A stretch of DNA of 8,676 nucleotides, taken from an uncultured Eubacteriales bacterium. GTDB taxonomy: Bacteria; Bacillota; Clostridia; Oscillospirales; Acutalibacteraceae. The stretch spans positions 1 through 8,676 of the forward strand of contig CAKSDA010000069.1 of NCBI GenBank assembly GCA_934444895.1, written 5' to 3'. Position numbers and translations under genes: made by a program. Below are positions 1 to 6,345 of the stretch, piece by piece (position 1 is the stretch's first letter; every line of letters begins with the position of its first letter). The notes beneath the pieces are model-generated. The model had not been told where the DNA came from. It worked only from the letters and a program-made list of their open reading frames with translations, and did no database searches.

Positions 1-1
1 T

Positions 2-88
2 GAAAAATATCGTGTCATTCAGGACAGGCTGTTTATGTCTGACTTTGATAAGTACATGCTGGAACTGGAAGAGAATGCGAAAAAGTAG
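2..88 (+). CDS. RhuM-family protein, C-terminal end only (5' part outside window)
   Basis: Only the last 28 codons are present, open from the left edge to TAG at 86-88. The peptide reads EKYRVIQDRLFMSDFDKYML and then a Glu/Lys-rich tail. The stretch (E)KYRVIQDRLxxSDFD is the ending I associate with the RhuM family (DNA-binding protein of the virulence region, PF13310-like), where it closes an alpha-helical C-terminal domain. The biochemical role of RhuM proteins is poorly defined; they are often carried on genomic islands, integrative elements and near restriction systems. That fits the remnant-rich region immediately downstream. The N-terminal domain cannot be seen, so intactness is unknown. 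The call rests on recognising a short motif without a database search. Confidence 0.65.
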   Translation, partial: EKYRVIQDRLFMSDFDKYMLELEENAKK

Positions 89-228
89 CAGCATCGCCAT
101 TAAAATTTTCAGCTTGCCAAGGTCGAGTGTATGGGAGTTGGGCATCAGTCTGGGTGAAAAATAGCCGTTGACCTGTTCTTTGTAGGAAGAACGGACAAGG
201 TTGAGGCGATGGCGGTTTCACGCAAAAT

Positions 229-256
229 TTGACTTTTATGTTGGAATCACTATAAT
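229..256 (+). promoter_or_regulatory. Sigma-A type promoter upstream of the EamA gene
   Basis: TTGACT (229-234) and a perfect TATAAT (251-256) are separated by 16 bases. It reads rightward into the methyltransferase-like remnants and the EamA gene, whose start lies about 215 bases beyond the predicted transcription start near 263. No better promoter is visible closer to the EamA gene. It could equally be an outward-reading promoter at the edge of a mobile element. Confidence 0.5.
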
Positions 257-270
257 AGTAGAAACGAATA

Positions 271-287
271 AAAAAGTTGAACTTTTT
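271..287. promoter_or_regulatory. Perfect 17-base palindrome, possible operator
   Basis: AAAAAGTT-G-AACTTTTT is a perfect inverted repeat with 8-base arms around one central base. It begins about 8 bases after the predicted start of the 229-256 promoter, where a bound repressor would block transcription. A one-base centre makes it a poor RNA hairpin, which favours a DNA-binding site. It also encodes part of the first methyltransferase-like fragment (KKVELF), so chance in AT-rich DNA is possible. Confidence 0.3.
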
Positions 288-432
288 CCGTGGACGGGCG
301 AGGTTCAGACTGTGATATGGATAGCGAATTGTATCAATACTTTTTTGCTACAGAATTTGTTGATATGTTTCCGCAAACAAACGGAGATATTTTGCTACAG
401 TCCACATTAGTCTGGATCGGTTCCCGAAAACT
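276..432 (+). repeat. Three degenerate copies of an FPxT-containing motif in three frames
   Basis: Copy A (276-296) reads VELFPWT, copy B (359-379) VDMFPQT and copy C (412-432) LDRFPKT. Each lies in a different reading frame. By hand, A and B match at 14 of 21 bases, and B and C at 14 of 21. Copy A continues as GEVQTVIWI, which resembles the G-HVETV continuation of RlmD/RumA C-termini; copy C is followed 24 bases later by HVETV. The pattern suggests successive remnants of one gene's 3' end rather than repeats inside one protein. Confidence 0.4.
343..400 (+). repeat. 11-base direct repeat TTTTGCTACAG, two copies
   Basis: TTTTGCTACAG occurs at 343-353 and again at 390-400, 47 bases apart start to start. 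Between them lies a hairpin (365-373 pairing with 382-390, nine pairs including two G-U, 8-base loop). An 11-base exact repeat within 60 bases is uncommon by chance and could be an insertion footprint, part of the tandem remnant structure, or part of a folded leader RNA. Confidence 0.45.
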
Positions 433-495
433 GACATCAATCAGGACGTATCGTGCCATGTTGAGACGGTAGGTATTTTTGAAAATGAAAAATAA
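364..495 (+). pseudogene. 3'-end remnant of an RlmD/RumA-like 23S rRNA (uracil-5-) methyltransferase gene
   Basis: In the frame ending at TAA 493-495 the sequence runs from a TGA at 361-363 through LDRFPKT, an eight-residue stretch, and HVETVGIFENEK. In RlmCD/RlmD/RumA proteins, which methylate uracil C5 in 23S rRNA with S-adenosylmethionine, the chain ends with FPxT plus one or two residues and then HVETV. The same order is seen here with a longer spacer. The SAM-binding and catalytic parts are absent, so this is a fragment. Its stop codon lies inside the first codons of the EamA gene, as expected if the full gene once preceded that transporter in an operon. Identification rests on short motifs, so a chance frame cannot be excluded. 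Confidence 0.4.
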
Positions 496-1342
496 TTCAA
501 AGTCCGGCACTTTTTTCGTGCTGCTTTCAGCAGTGACTTTCAGTTTTGCCGGAATACTCATTAAAATCATAGATTGGTCACCCGTCACCATAAACGGAGT
601 GCGGAGCATTTTTGCTGCTGCCTTTATGTTCATATTCATGAAGGCTAAGGGCAATAAAATCAAGGTGAATAAAACCGTGATTTTTGCGGCACTGTGCAAT
701 GTAGTTATGAATCTGACATATGTCTGTGCCACTAAAATAACCTCGGCTGCCAACGCCATTGTGCTTCAATTTACCATGCCGATTTTTATAATAATTTTTT
801 CGGCGGTTTTTTTAAAAAAGAAGCCTCAAAAGGCTGAAGTCATCACCTGCATAACGGTTTTTGCGGGTATAATTTGCTTTTTCTTTGACGGTCTGACGAC
901 AAAAGGCATGGCAGGGAATATACTTGCCATAATTTCAGGAGTGGCCTATGCGGCCATATTTATGCAAAAGGAATTTCCAAATTCCGATTTTGAAAGCTCA
1001 GCCCTTTTAGGGCAGCTTATGAGCGTTCTAATAGGCATTCCTTTTTTGTTTTCCGAAAGCTCCTTTAGTGTTACAGGACTTGAACCGGTCACGGATATTT
1101 GGGCGGTTGCCGTGCTCGGAGTTGTTCAGATGGGGCTTTCCTATGTTTTCCTTTCGATAGGGCTTCGTTCGGTCTCGCCCATAACCGCTTCGCTGATTTC
1201 CACCATTGAACCCATTTTAAACCCTGTGCTTGTGGCGGTTTTTTATCATGAAACGGTGGGATGGATGTCCCTTTTCGGAGGTGCAGTTGTTATTGGTTCG
1301 GTGGCGGTATATAATGTTTTAAAGGCAAACAGTATAAAATGA
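479..1342 (+). CDS. EamA/DMT-family transporter
   Basis: A ten-helix membrane protein of the drug/metabolite transporter superfamily, expected in the cytoplasmic membrane. It is built as two EamA repeats, roughly residues 11-136 and 146-282. The first carries SAANAIVLQFTMPIF (89-103) and the second TASLISTIEPILNPV (236-250), the usual helix signatures in which each half ends near E/P residues; a basic patch KKKP (113-116) follows the first signature. Length (287 residues) is normal. EamA proteins export amino acids, metabolites or drugs, but the substrate cannot be read from sequence. The start is uncertain: TTG 479 lies 5 bases after AGG (471-473), while ATG 485, two codons later, is a better codon with a longer spacing of 11. 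The first codons overlap the stop of the methyltransferase-like remnant. A terminator follows at 1431. Confidence 0.9.
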   Translation: MKMKNNSKSGTFFVLLSAVTFSFAGILIKIIDWSPVTINGVRSIFAAAFMFIFMKAKGNKIKVNKTVIFAALCNVVMNLTYVCATKITSAANAIVLQFTMPIFIIIFSAVFLKKKPQKAEVITCITVFAGIICFFFDGLTTKGMAGNILAIISGVAYAAIFMQKEFPNSDFESSALLGQLMSVLIGIPFLFSESSFSVTGLEPVTDIWAVAVLGVVQMGLSYVFLSIGLRSVSPITASLISTIEPILNPVLVAVFYHETVGWMSLFGGAVVIGSVAVYNVLKANSIK

Positions 1343-1430
1343 TTTTATCGGAAAAACAGTGCAGTCATATACTTTGTCTGTTTGCAGATCGTAACACAAA
1401 ATTTAACTGATGTTTATGTAATACAATGTT

Positions 1431-1458
1431 AAAGCGTGCCATACGGCGCGCTTTTTTT
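1431..1458 (+). terminator. Intrinsic terminator after the EamA gene
   Basis: AAAGCGTGCC (1431-1440) pairs with GGCGCGCTTT (1445-1454), ten pairs with one G-U, across an ATAC loop, and runs into seven T (1452-1458). It sits about 90 bases after the EamA stop and about 40 bases before the likely symporter start. If the symporter's promoter lies upstream of it, it could act as an attenuator. Confidence 0.8.
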
Positions 1459-1497
1459 GCATATAGTTGTTTAGAAACATTAATGGGGGTAACCGAT

Positions 1498-2937
1498 TTG
1501 AACAACAGTATTACAGCGATGTTTAAACAACTTATATCTGTTCTTGAAAGCGCAATTCCTATACTGATAATCGCCTGCGGATTTTATTTTTTGGTAAAAA
1601 CAAAATTTTTGTTTATTATACGGGTGGGGCATGTTTTTAAAACCACCGTTCTTTCTTTGTTTTCAAGAGGAAAAAACGAAAACGCCGCTGTTTCAAAAAA
1701 GGACGCGGTATTTACCGCACTTTCTGCCGCAATAGGTACCGGAAACATAGCAGGGGTGGCGGCCGCTATAACGGTTGGCGGGGTCGGATCTATATTTTGG
1801 ATGTGGTTTTCATCCTTTTTTGGGATGATGACATCCTTTGCCGAAAACGCCTTGGGAGTTTATTATAAGGGCAAAAACGAAAAAGGTGAAATATGCGGCG
1901 GACCTATGTATTATTTGAAAAAAGGGCTGGAAAAGCGTAAAGAATTTTATAAGTTTTCTAAAATTTTACCTAAAGTTTATGCTCTGATTTTTTTGTTTTG
2001 TTCTTTCGGAATAGGAAATATGGCGCAGATAAACACAGTGTTTGATTGTGCACAAACAGTTGTCGGAAGTCACAAAGGCTTAAAGCCGATACTTGGTATT
2101 ACGGTTGCCTTTCTTTTAGGGCTTGCGGTTATTAAAGGAGTCAGTGCAATAGGTAAGGTTGCCGGAGTTTTGGTTCCTGTTATGTCTGTTATGTACATGA
2201 TTTTAACAGTTACGGTTATTGTACTGAATATAGAAAAAATCCCCGCTTCTTTCGGACTTATTTTTAAAAGTGCTTTTGGTATTGCGCCGCTTAGCGGAGG
2301 CGCCTTTGGTATAGGAATAAAAAAAGCCGTGAGCGTTGGCTTTAAGCGCGGGATATTTTCAAACGAGGCAGGCATGGGATCATCGGTTATAGCCAATACT
2401 GCCGCCGGTATTGAGGAGCCGGCGGTGCAGGGAATGTGGGGAATGTTCGAGGTGTTCTTTGATACATTTGTCATCTGTTCCCTTACCGCGTTCACAATAC
2501 TCTGCTCCGGAGTAGTTGATTTAAGCAGCGGAGAACTGCTTGTAAGCGACACCGGTTCCAATCTTGTTGTTAAGGCATTTTCAGGTGTTTTCGGATCCCT
2601 GGCAGGAAATTTTGTTGCAATATCAACATGCCTGTTTGCGTTTTCAAGCGTAATCGGCTGGGCGTTTTATGGAATACGCGTTTGCGAATATTTGGGGAAA
2701 TTTACAAATGTTTATAAAATGTTGTTTATAGCGGCGGTTATACCCGGTATGTATATTGACCTCACATCAGCGTATCTGGTTTCCGACATACTTAACTGTA
2801 TAATGATTATAATAAACGCATCAGGGCTTATAATAATGTCCGATGAAGTTGCCCTTATAACCGAGAGTTATAAAGTCAGAAAACTTAAAAGCATTAAAAA
2901 ACAGAAGGTTCCGGCAAACCCTATAAGGCAGAGATAG
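1498..2937 (+). CDS. AGCS-family sodium:alanine/glycine symporter
   Basis: An amino acid carrier of the alanine or glycine:cation symporter family, importing alanine or glycine with Na+ across the cytoplasmic membrane. Family hallmarks, numbered from TTG 1498 (479 residues): GTGNIAGVA (80-88), CGGPMYYLKKGLE (133-145) and GFKRGIFSNEAGMGSS (281-296). About ten or eleven hydrophobic segments fill the rest, and the basic C-terminal tail is typical. Start choice: the frame is open from ATG 1426, but that start would put the terminator hairpin inside the gene. TTG 1498 has GGGGGT (1485-1490) seven bases upstream and gives a normal family N-terminus; ATG 1483, five codons earlier, has no clear ribosome binding site. 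Substrate preference between Ala, Gly and related amino acids cannot be decided here. Confidence 0.9.
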   Translation: MNNSITAMFKQLISVLESAIPILIIACGFYFLVKTKFLFIIRVGHVFKTTVLSLFSRGKNENAAVSKKDAVFTALSAAIGTGNIAGVAAAITVGGVGSIFWMWFSSFFGMMTSFAENALGVYYKGKNEKGEICGGPMYYLKKGLEKRKEFYKFSKILPKVYALIFLFCSFGIGNMAQINTVFDCAQTVVGSHKGLKPILGITVAFLLGLAVIKGVSAIGKVAGVLVPVMSVMYMILTVTVIVLNIEKIPASFGLIFKSAFGIAPLSGGAFGIGIKKAVSVGFKRGIFSNEAGMGSSVIANTAAGIEEPAVQGMWGMFEVFFDTFVICSLTAFTILCSGVVDLSSGELLVSDTGSNLVVKAFSGVFGSLAGNFVAISTCLFAFSSVIGWAFYGIRVCEYLGKFTNVYKMLFIAAVIPGMYIDLTSAYLVSDILNCIMIIINASGLIIMSDEVALITESYKVRKLKSIKKQKVPANPIRQR

Positions 2938-3051
2938 TGTGACTTTTTAGGAATAACTTAATTTCATATCTTAAAATCCATTGTTTTGTAAGGAAGGCTG
3001 ATTTCAGGCATTATTTGACCATCAAAAGCCTATATAAAGCAAGATTTTACC

Positions 3052-3080
3052 TTTACATAAAAACTTGTTTGGGATATAAT
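3052..3080 (+). promoter_or_regulatory. Strong promoter for the GH89 gene
   Basis: TTTACA (3052-3057) and a perfect TATAAT (3075-3080) with the ideal 17-base spacing. The predicted transcript starts near 3087, giving a leader of about 40 bases before ATG 3127. I saw no catabolite-repression site or clear operator palindrome around it. Confidence 0.8.
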
Positions 3081-3126
3081 AAAATTATCAAATTTCGCGT
3101 CGGCGGCATATGAAATGAGGATTAAT

Positions 3127-5265
3127 ATGAATTATAAAACCCTGGTTGAAAATGCAGGCAAGGTTAAAAGAGAAAATATTCCGTTCGTACTTGACAGCGA
3201 GGAATTTAAAGGTTTTGTAAAAAGGATTGCAGGGGAGAAGTACTCCGAAAAAATAATGGCAGTCAAAAAGCCTTCGGTTTCGGGCATGGACGAATACAAT
3301 ATGTATGATAAAGACGGGAAAATATTAATAGAGGCTACTTCCGGTGTTGCTGCGGCAACGGCATTTAACTATTATTTAAAGGAAATATGCGGTTACACGG
3401 TGGGACCGATTACAACATGCGGAACACTTCCGAAGGATCCCCCGCCGGTAGGAAAAACCGTGGAAAATCAAAGCAGATTTCACTACAGGTACTTTTTAAA
3501 TTACTGCACATTCGGATATACCTTTGCATTTTACACCTGGAAAGACTGGGAAAAGGTCATAGACTGGATGCTTCTTTCAGGATATAATTTGGTTTTAAAT
3601 ACCATAGCAATGGAAGCAGTGTGGTACAATCTTTTAATTAGTTTAGGATACACAAGTGAAAAGGCGAAGAAGTTTTTGGCGGCTCCGGCATTTATGCCCT
3701 GGCTTTTAATGGGCAATATTACAAACTACAAAGGGGAGTATCCTGATTGGTGGTTTGAAGAACGCACAGAACTTGCCGGAATGTTCAATAAGCGGCTTAA
3801 CGCATTCGGAGCAGGCATAATGTTCCCCGGATACGGCGGAATGGTTCCGGATGATTTTAAAGAGCACTTTAAAAACAGCAATCCTGTAGATCAGGGAAAA
3901 TGGTGCGGACTTGACAGGCCTTCTTACATACTTAAAACCGACCCGGAGTTCGATAGAGTTGCAGAGCTGTTTTATGCTGCCGAAGCAAAAATACCCGGGG
4001 CTAAAAATGTTCACTATTTCTCTGTTGATCCGTTCCATGAAGGCGGCATAACAAACGGAGTAGATCTTAAGGATATGTCAAGAGGAATCTACCATTGCAT
4101 GCAGAAGTTTGACAAAAATGCGGTATGGTTTTTCCAAGGGTGGGGTGAAAATCCCAAGAGAGAAATGCTTAAGGCGCTTGACAGAGATCATGTTTTGGTT
4201 GGAAATCTTTTGTCGGAAAGCAATTTAAACGGCGGAGATAATTTCGCCGACAGTCCATTCATATACTGCACAGTAAACAATTTCGGAGGTCAGAGAATTC
4301 TAAGGGGCAGTGTTAAAAAGTCGCTGACAGAACCGTATATGGCGCTTGATACCGATAAATATCCTATGGTTGGAATTGGGCTTATGCCGGAAGCGGTAGA
4401 AACCGATGAGATATTTTTTGATATTATTTCAAAAATCTCCGTAAACCGCGAATGTCCCAATACGGATGATTATTTGAAAGAATATATCCTTCACAGATAT
4501 GGCAAATGCACAGACGATTTGTTTTGTGCCTGGAAGCTTTTAACAGATAAAATATACGATGGAGATACAATATCAAGTAAATGGGAATCTCCTTTTTTAA
4601 GTCGTCCGTCCCTCACCGCAGACAGGGTAAGCACTTGGGGCGCTCCGGCCCCGGTAGAGGATCAGTCCGATTTAAAAACAGTTGTAAAAACACTTGTTGA
4701 GCATTATGATGAGTTTAAAGAGTCCGAAGGCTTTATGTTTGATATGGTGGACTTTACACGCCAGCTTCTTGCAAACGACACCTGGCAATATGTTTACGGA
4801 TTGCAGGATGCATATAAATCAAAGGATTTAAAACTGTTTAATGAAAAATCAAATGAATTTTTAAAGCGCTTTGATTTGATGGAAAATTTGCTGAAAACAA
4901 ATTCGAATTTCAGACTCGGAACCTGGCTTAAAAAAGCTATAGACCTCGGAAAAAACGAGAATGAAAAGAAATGGCTTGAGTGGAACGCTCGCACAATCAT
5001 TACAGTTTGGGCGGAAAAAGACGGGGACATACTTCACGACTATGCCGCACGCGAATATCAAGGTATGATAAGTGATTTTTATAAAGAGCGTTGGAGCATG
5101 TATATAGGTAGAATGAAGGACTCCATTATAAACGAAAGTGAGCTTTGTGATTATCCCGGCTATGACAGAGATGTTTTGTTTACCGAAAAAACCGACAAAT
5201 ATGATACTAAGCCTTCGGGGGATACTATAAGCGCGGTAAAAGACATTTTAAATGAACTGAATTAA
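3127..5265 (+). CDS. Alpha-N-acetylglucosaminidase, GH89 (NAGLU family), no signal peptide
   Basis: Predicted to hydrolyse terminal alpha-linked N-acetylglucosamine, as in heparan sulfate ends or the GlcNAc-alpha-1,4-Gal caps of gastric mucin. Three family domains are visible in 712 residues: NAGLU_N (about 15-110, including ILIEATSGVAAATAFNYYLK), the TIM barrel (about 115-450) and the helical NAGLU_C (about 460-700). The barrel starts at YRYFLNYCTFGYTF and carries DPFHEGG, WFFQGW, FIYCTVNNFGG and GLMPEAVE. Aligned by eye with human NAGLU (E316, E446), the acid/base is E305 in HEG and the nucleophile E422 in MPE. NAGLU_C matches include FDMVDFTRQLL and ERWSMYIGRM. ATG 3127 is preferred over ATG 3115 because ATGAGG sits six bases before it. 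The N-terminus (MNYKTLVENAGKVKREN) is polar, so the enzyme is probably cytoplasmic, unlike many secreted bacterial GH89 enzymes. The gene has its own promoter and terminator. Confidence 0.93.
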   Translation: MNYKTLVENAGKVKRENIPFVLDSEEFKGFVKRIAGEKYSEKIMAVKKPSVSGMDEYNMYDKDGKILIEATSGVAAATAFNYYLKEICGYTVGPITTCGTLPKDPPPVGKTVENQSRFHYRYFLNYCTFGYTFAFYTWKDWEKVIDWMLLSGYNLVLNTIAMEAVWYNLLISLGYTSEKAKKFLAAPAFMPWLLMGNITNYKGEYPDWWFEERTELAGMFNKRLNAFGAGIMFPGYGGMVPDDFKEHFKNSNPVDQGKWCGLDRPSYILKTDPEFDRVAELFYAAEAKIPGAKNVHYFSVDPFHEGGITNGVDLKDMSRGIYHCMQKFDKNAVWFFQGWGENPKREMLKALDRDHVLVGNLLSESNLNGGDNFADSPFIYCTVNNFGGQRILRGSVKKSLTEPYMALDTDKYPMVGIGLMPEAVETDEIFFDIISKISVNRECPNTDDYLKEYILHRYGKCTDDLFCAWKLLTDKIYDGDTISSKWESPFLSRPSLTADRVSTWGAPAPVEDQSDLKTVVKTLVEHYDEFKESEGFMFDMVDFTRQLLANDTWQYVYGLQDAYKSKDLKLFNEKSNEFLKRFDLMENLLKTNSNFRLGTWLKKAIDLGKNENEKKWLEWNARTIITVWAEKDGDILHDYAAREYQGMISDFYKERWSMYIGRMKDSIINESELCDYPGYDRDVLFTEKTDKYDTKPSGDTISAVKDILNELN

Positions 5266-5355
5266 TATAAAAATATTAAAATTAAAACCTGTACTTAATA
5301 CCATTTGTCGGATTTTAAATAGGAATAGTTTCTAATTTAGGTTTTTATTTAGGAC

Positions 5356-5401
5356 AAAAAAGCGGTTGAAAAAGTATTATTGCTTTTTCTGCCGCTTTTT
5401 T
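5356..5401 (+). terminator. Long intrinsic terminator after the GH89 gene
   Basis: AAAAAAGCGG (5356-5365) pairs with CCGCTTTTTT (5392-5401), and inside it GAAAAAG pairs with CTTTTTC around a TATTATTG loop, with one T-G pair and one mismatch between the two stems. The A-rich left flank and T-rich right flank would also let it work on the opposite strand. Confidence 0.85.
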
Positions 5402-5486
5402 AAACGAATTTCGCAAACCTTGGCACCTTTAAAAAATCGTTTTTATATCCGACCAATTACACATGCCTGATCCGTTACAATAATAC

Positions 5487-5515
5487 TTGATAAGGATGGG
5501 CAAATGTGGTATTAT
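5487..5515 (+). promoter_or_regulatory. Promoter of the murI-DUF1934-argS operon
   Basis: TTGATA (5487-5492) and TATTAT (5510-5515) are 17 bases apart. A perfect TATAAT overlaps at 5513-5518 but would need a 20-base spacer. The predicted start is near 5522, only a few bases before the GGGGAGG ribosome binding site of murI (5529-5535), so the leader is very short. Confidence 0.7.
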
Positions 5516-5542
5516 AATGGGTAGTTATGGGGAGGCGTGATG

Positions 5543-6343
5543 ATGGCAGATAACAGACCTATCGGAGTTTTTGACTCCGGGCTCGGCGGTCTTACCGTTG
5601 TAAAAGAAATAAAAAAAATTATGCCAAACGAATCCATTGTGTATTTCGGAGATACCGGAAGGGTTCCCTACGGAACAAAAAGCAGAGAAATTATAACACG
5701 ATATGCCAGAGAAGACGAAAAATTTTTACTTAGCCACGATGTTAAGATGATAATAGCCGCATGCGGAACAGTGTCCTCGGTTGCTTATATGACTGCCAAG
5801 GAATTGCCCGTAGTGTTTTTTGAAATGATAACAACGGCGGCAAAAACAGCAGTGTCAGTCAGCAAAAGCGGCAGAATAGGAATTATCGGAACACCTGCAA
5901 CAATTAACAGCCAGGCTCACGCAAAGGTTATACTTAAAGAACGACCGGACGCGTTTATAGTCGCAAAGGCGTGCCCTTTGTTTGTGCCGCTTGTTGAAGA
6001 GGGCTGGATTTCTGATAATGATGAAATAACATATAAAACCGCAATGAGATATCTGGAACCGATAAAACAAGCAGATGTTGATACTTTGATTATGGGCTGT
6101 ACCCACTACCCGGCACTTAGCAAGGTAATTTCATCTGTGCTCGGCAACCAAGTTACCCTTATTAATCCGGGCGAGTCGCTGGCGAAAGATGTTAAGCAGT
6201 ATCTTGATAAAAATAATGCCTTTAATACCGGCGAAGCCAAACATACATATTTTGTAAGTGACAGGGCCGAATCTTTTTCAAAAACGGCGTCAATTTTGCT
6301 GGGTGAAGACATAGGCGAATTTGTTGAACAGGTTGATATATAA
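5543..6343 (+). CDS. murI: Glutamate racemase
   Basis: Interconverts L- and D-glutamate in the cytoplasm, supplying D-Glu for the peptidoglycan stem peptide. Family motifs in order (266 residues): IGVFDSGLGGLTVV (7-20) with D11, YFGDTGRVPYGTKS (34-47), AACGTVSS (72-79) with first catalytic C74, PLVEEGW (149-155), and MGCTHYPAL (184-192) with second catalytic C186 and H188. ATG 5543 is chosen because GGGGAGG (5529-5535) is seven bases upstream; GTG 5537 and ATG 5540 are too close. Odd points: Gly75 replaces the Asn that normally follows the first Cys (ACNT), and VVFFEMITTAA stands where GVIEPGA is usual. Both catalytic cysteines remain, so activity is likely. First gene of a three-gene operon, two bases before the next. 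Confidence 0.93.
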   Translation: MADNRPIGVFDSGLGGLTVVKEIKKIMPNESIVYFGDTGRVPYGTKSREIITRYAREDEKFLLSHDVKMIIAACGTVSSVAYMTAKELPVVFFEMITTAAKTAVSVSKSGRIGIIGTPATINSQAHAKVILKERPDAFIVAKACPLFVPLVEEGWISDNDEITYKTAMRYLEPIKQADVDTLIMGCTHYPALSKVISSVLGNQVTLINPGESLAKDVKQYLDKNNAFNTGEAKHTYFVSDRAESFSKTASILLGEDIGEFVEQVDI

Positions 6344-6345
6344 AG

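Larger units (their letters stand above)
89..478. other. 390-base gap with no intact gene: accessory/remnant region
   Basis: This gap between the RhuM fragment and the EamA gene holds no intact recognisable gene. By hand count GC is about 47% at 121-240 and about 38% at 241-480, so composition shifts near 230. Bases 89-228 have a coding-like open frame on the minus strand (including the peptide NGYFSPRLMPNSHTLDLGK) with no stop down to base 1, but it runs antisense to the RhuM end and I cannot name it. From 229 on there is a promoter, a palindrome and several frame-broken pieces resembling the C-terminus of an RNA methyltransferase, described separately. A possible 51-codon frame from ATG 317 to TAG 472 has no convincing ribosome binding site and I do not call it a gene. 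Confidence 0.6.

Noticed and set aside
290..472. GTG/ATG-started frame of 51-60 codons before the EamA gene
   Set aside because: No convincing ribosome binding site and no recognisable family. It is best explained as one frame of the methyltransferase-like remnants, since it contains VDMFPQT.
229..478. Known riboswitch (for example a ykkC guanidine type) upstream of the EamA/DMT transporter
   Set aside because: DMT transporters are sometimes guanidine-riboswitch regulated, but none of the conserved core sequences of that class or other classes I know is present.
334..759. 141-codon minus-strand open frame
   Set aside because: It is antisense to the EamA gene, whose helices and repeats are clear on the + strand; no start signal supports it.
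1374..1402. TTGTCT-17-CAAAAT promoter for the symporter gene
   Set aside because: Only 4 of 6 matches in each box, and it lies upstream of the terminator hairpin; too weak to list as a feature.
2070..2561. 163-codon minus-strand open frame
   Set aside because: Shadow of the AGCS symporter; its Pro/Ser/Ile-rich composition is what antisense of Gly/Ala-rich membrane helices produces.
2995..3031. AGGCTGAT...ATCAAAAGCCT inverted repeat as terminator of the symporter gene
   Set aside because: The stem has a three-base bulge and no T tract follows.
5266..5536. T-box leader upstream of the operon that ends in argS
   Set aside because: No T-box motif, specifier loop or antiterminator follows the promoter; the leader before murI is only about 20 bases.
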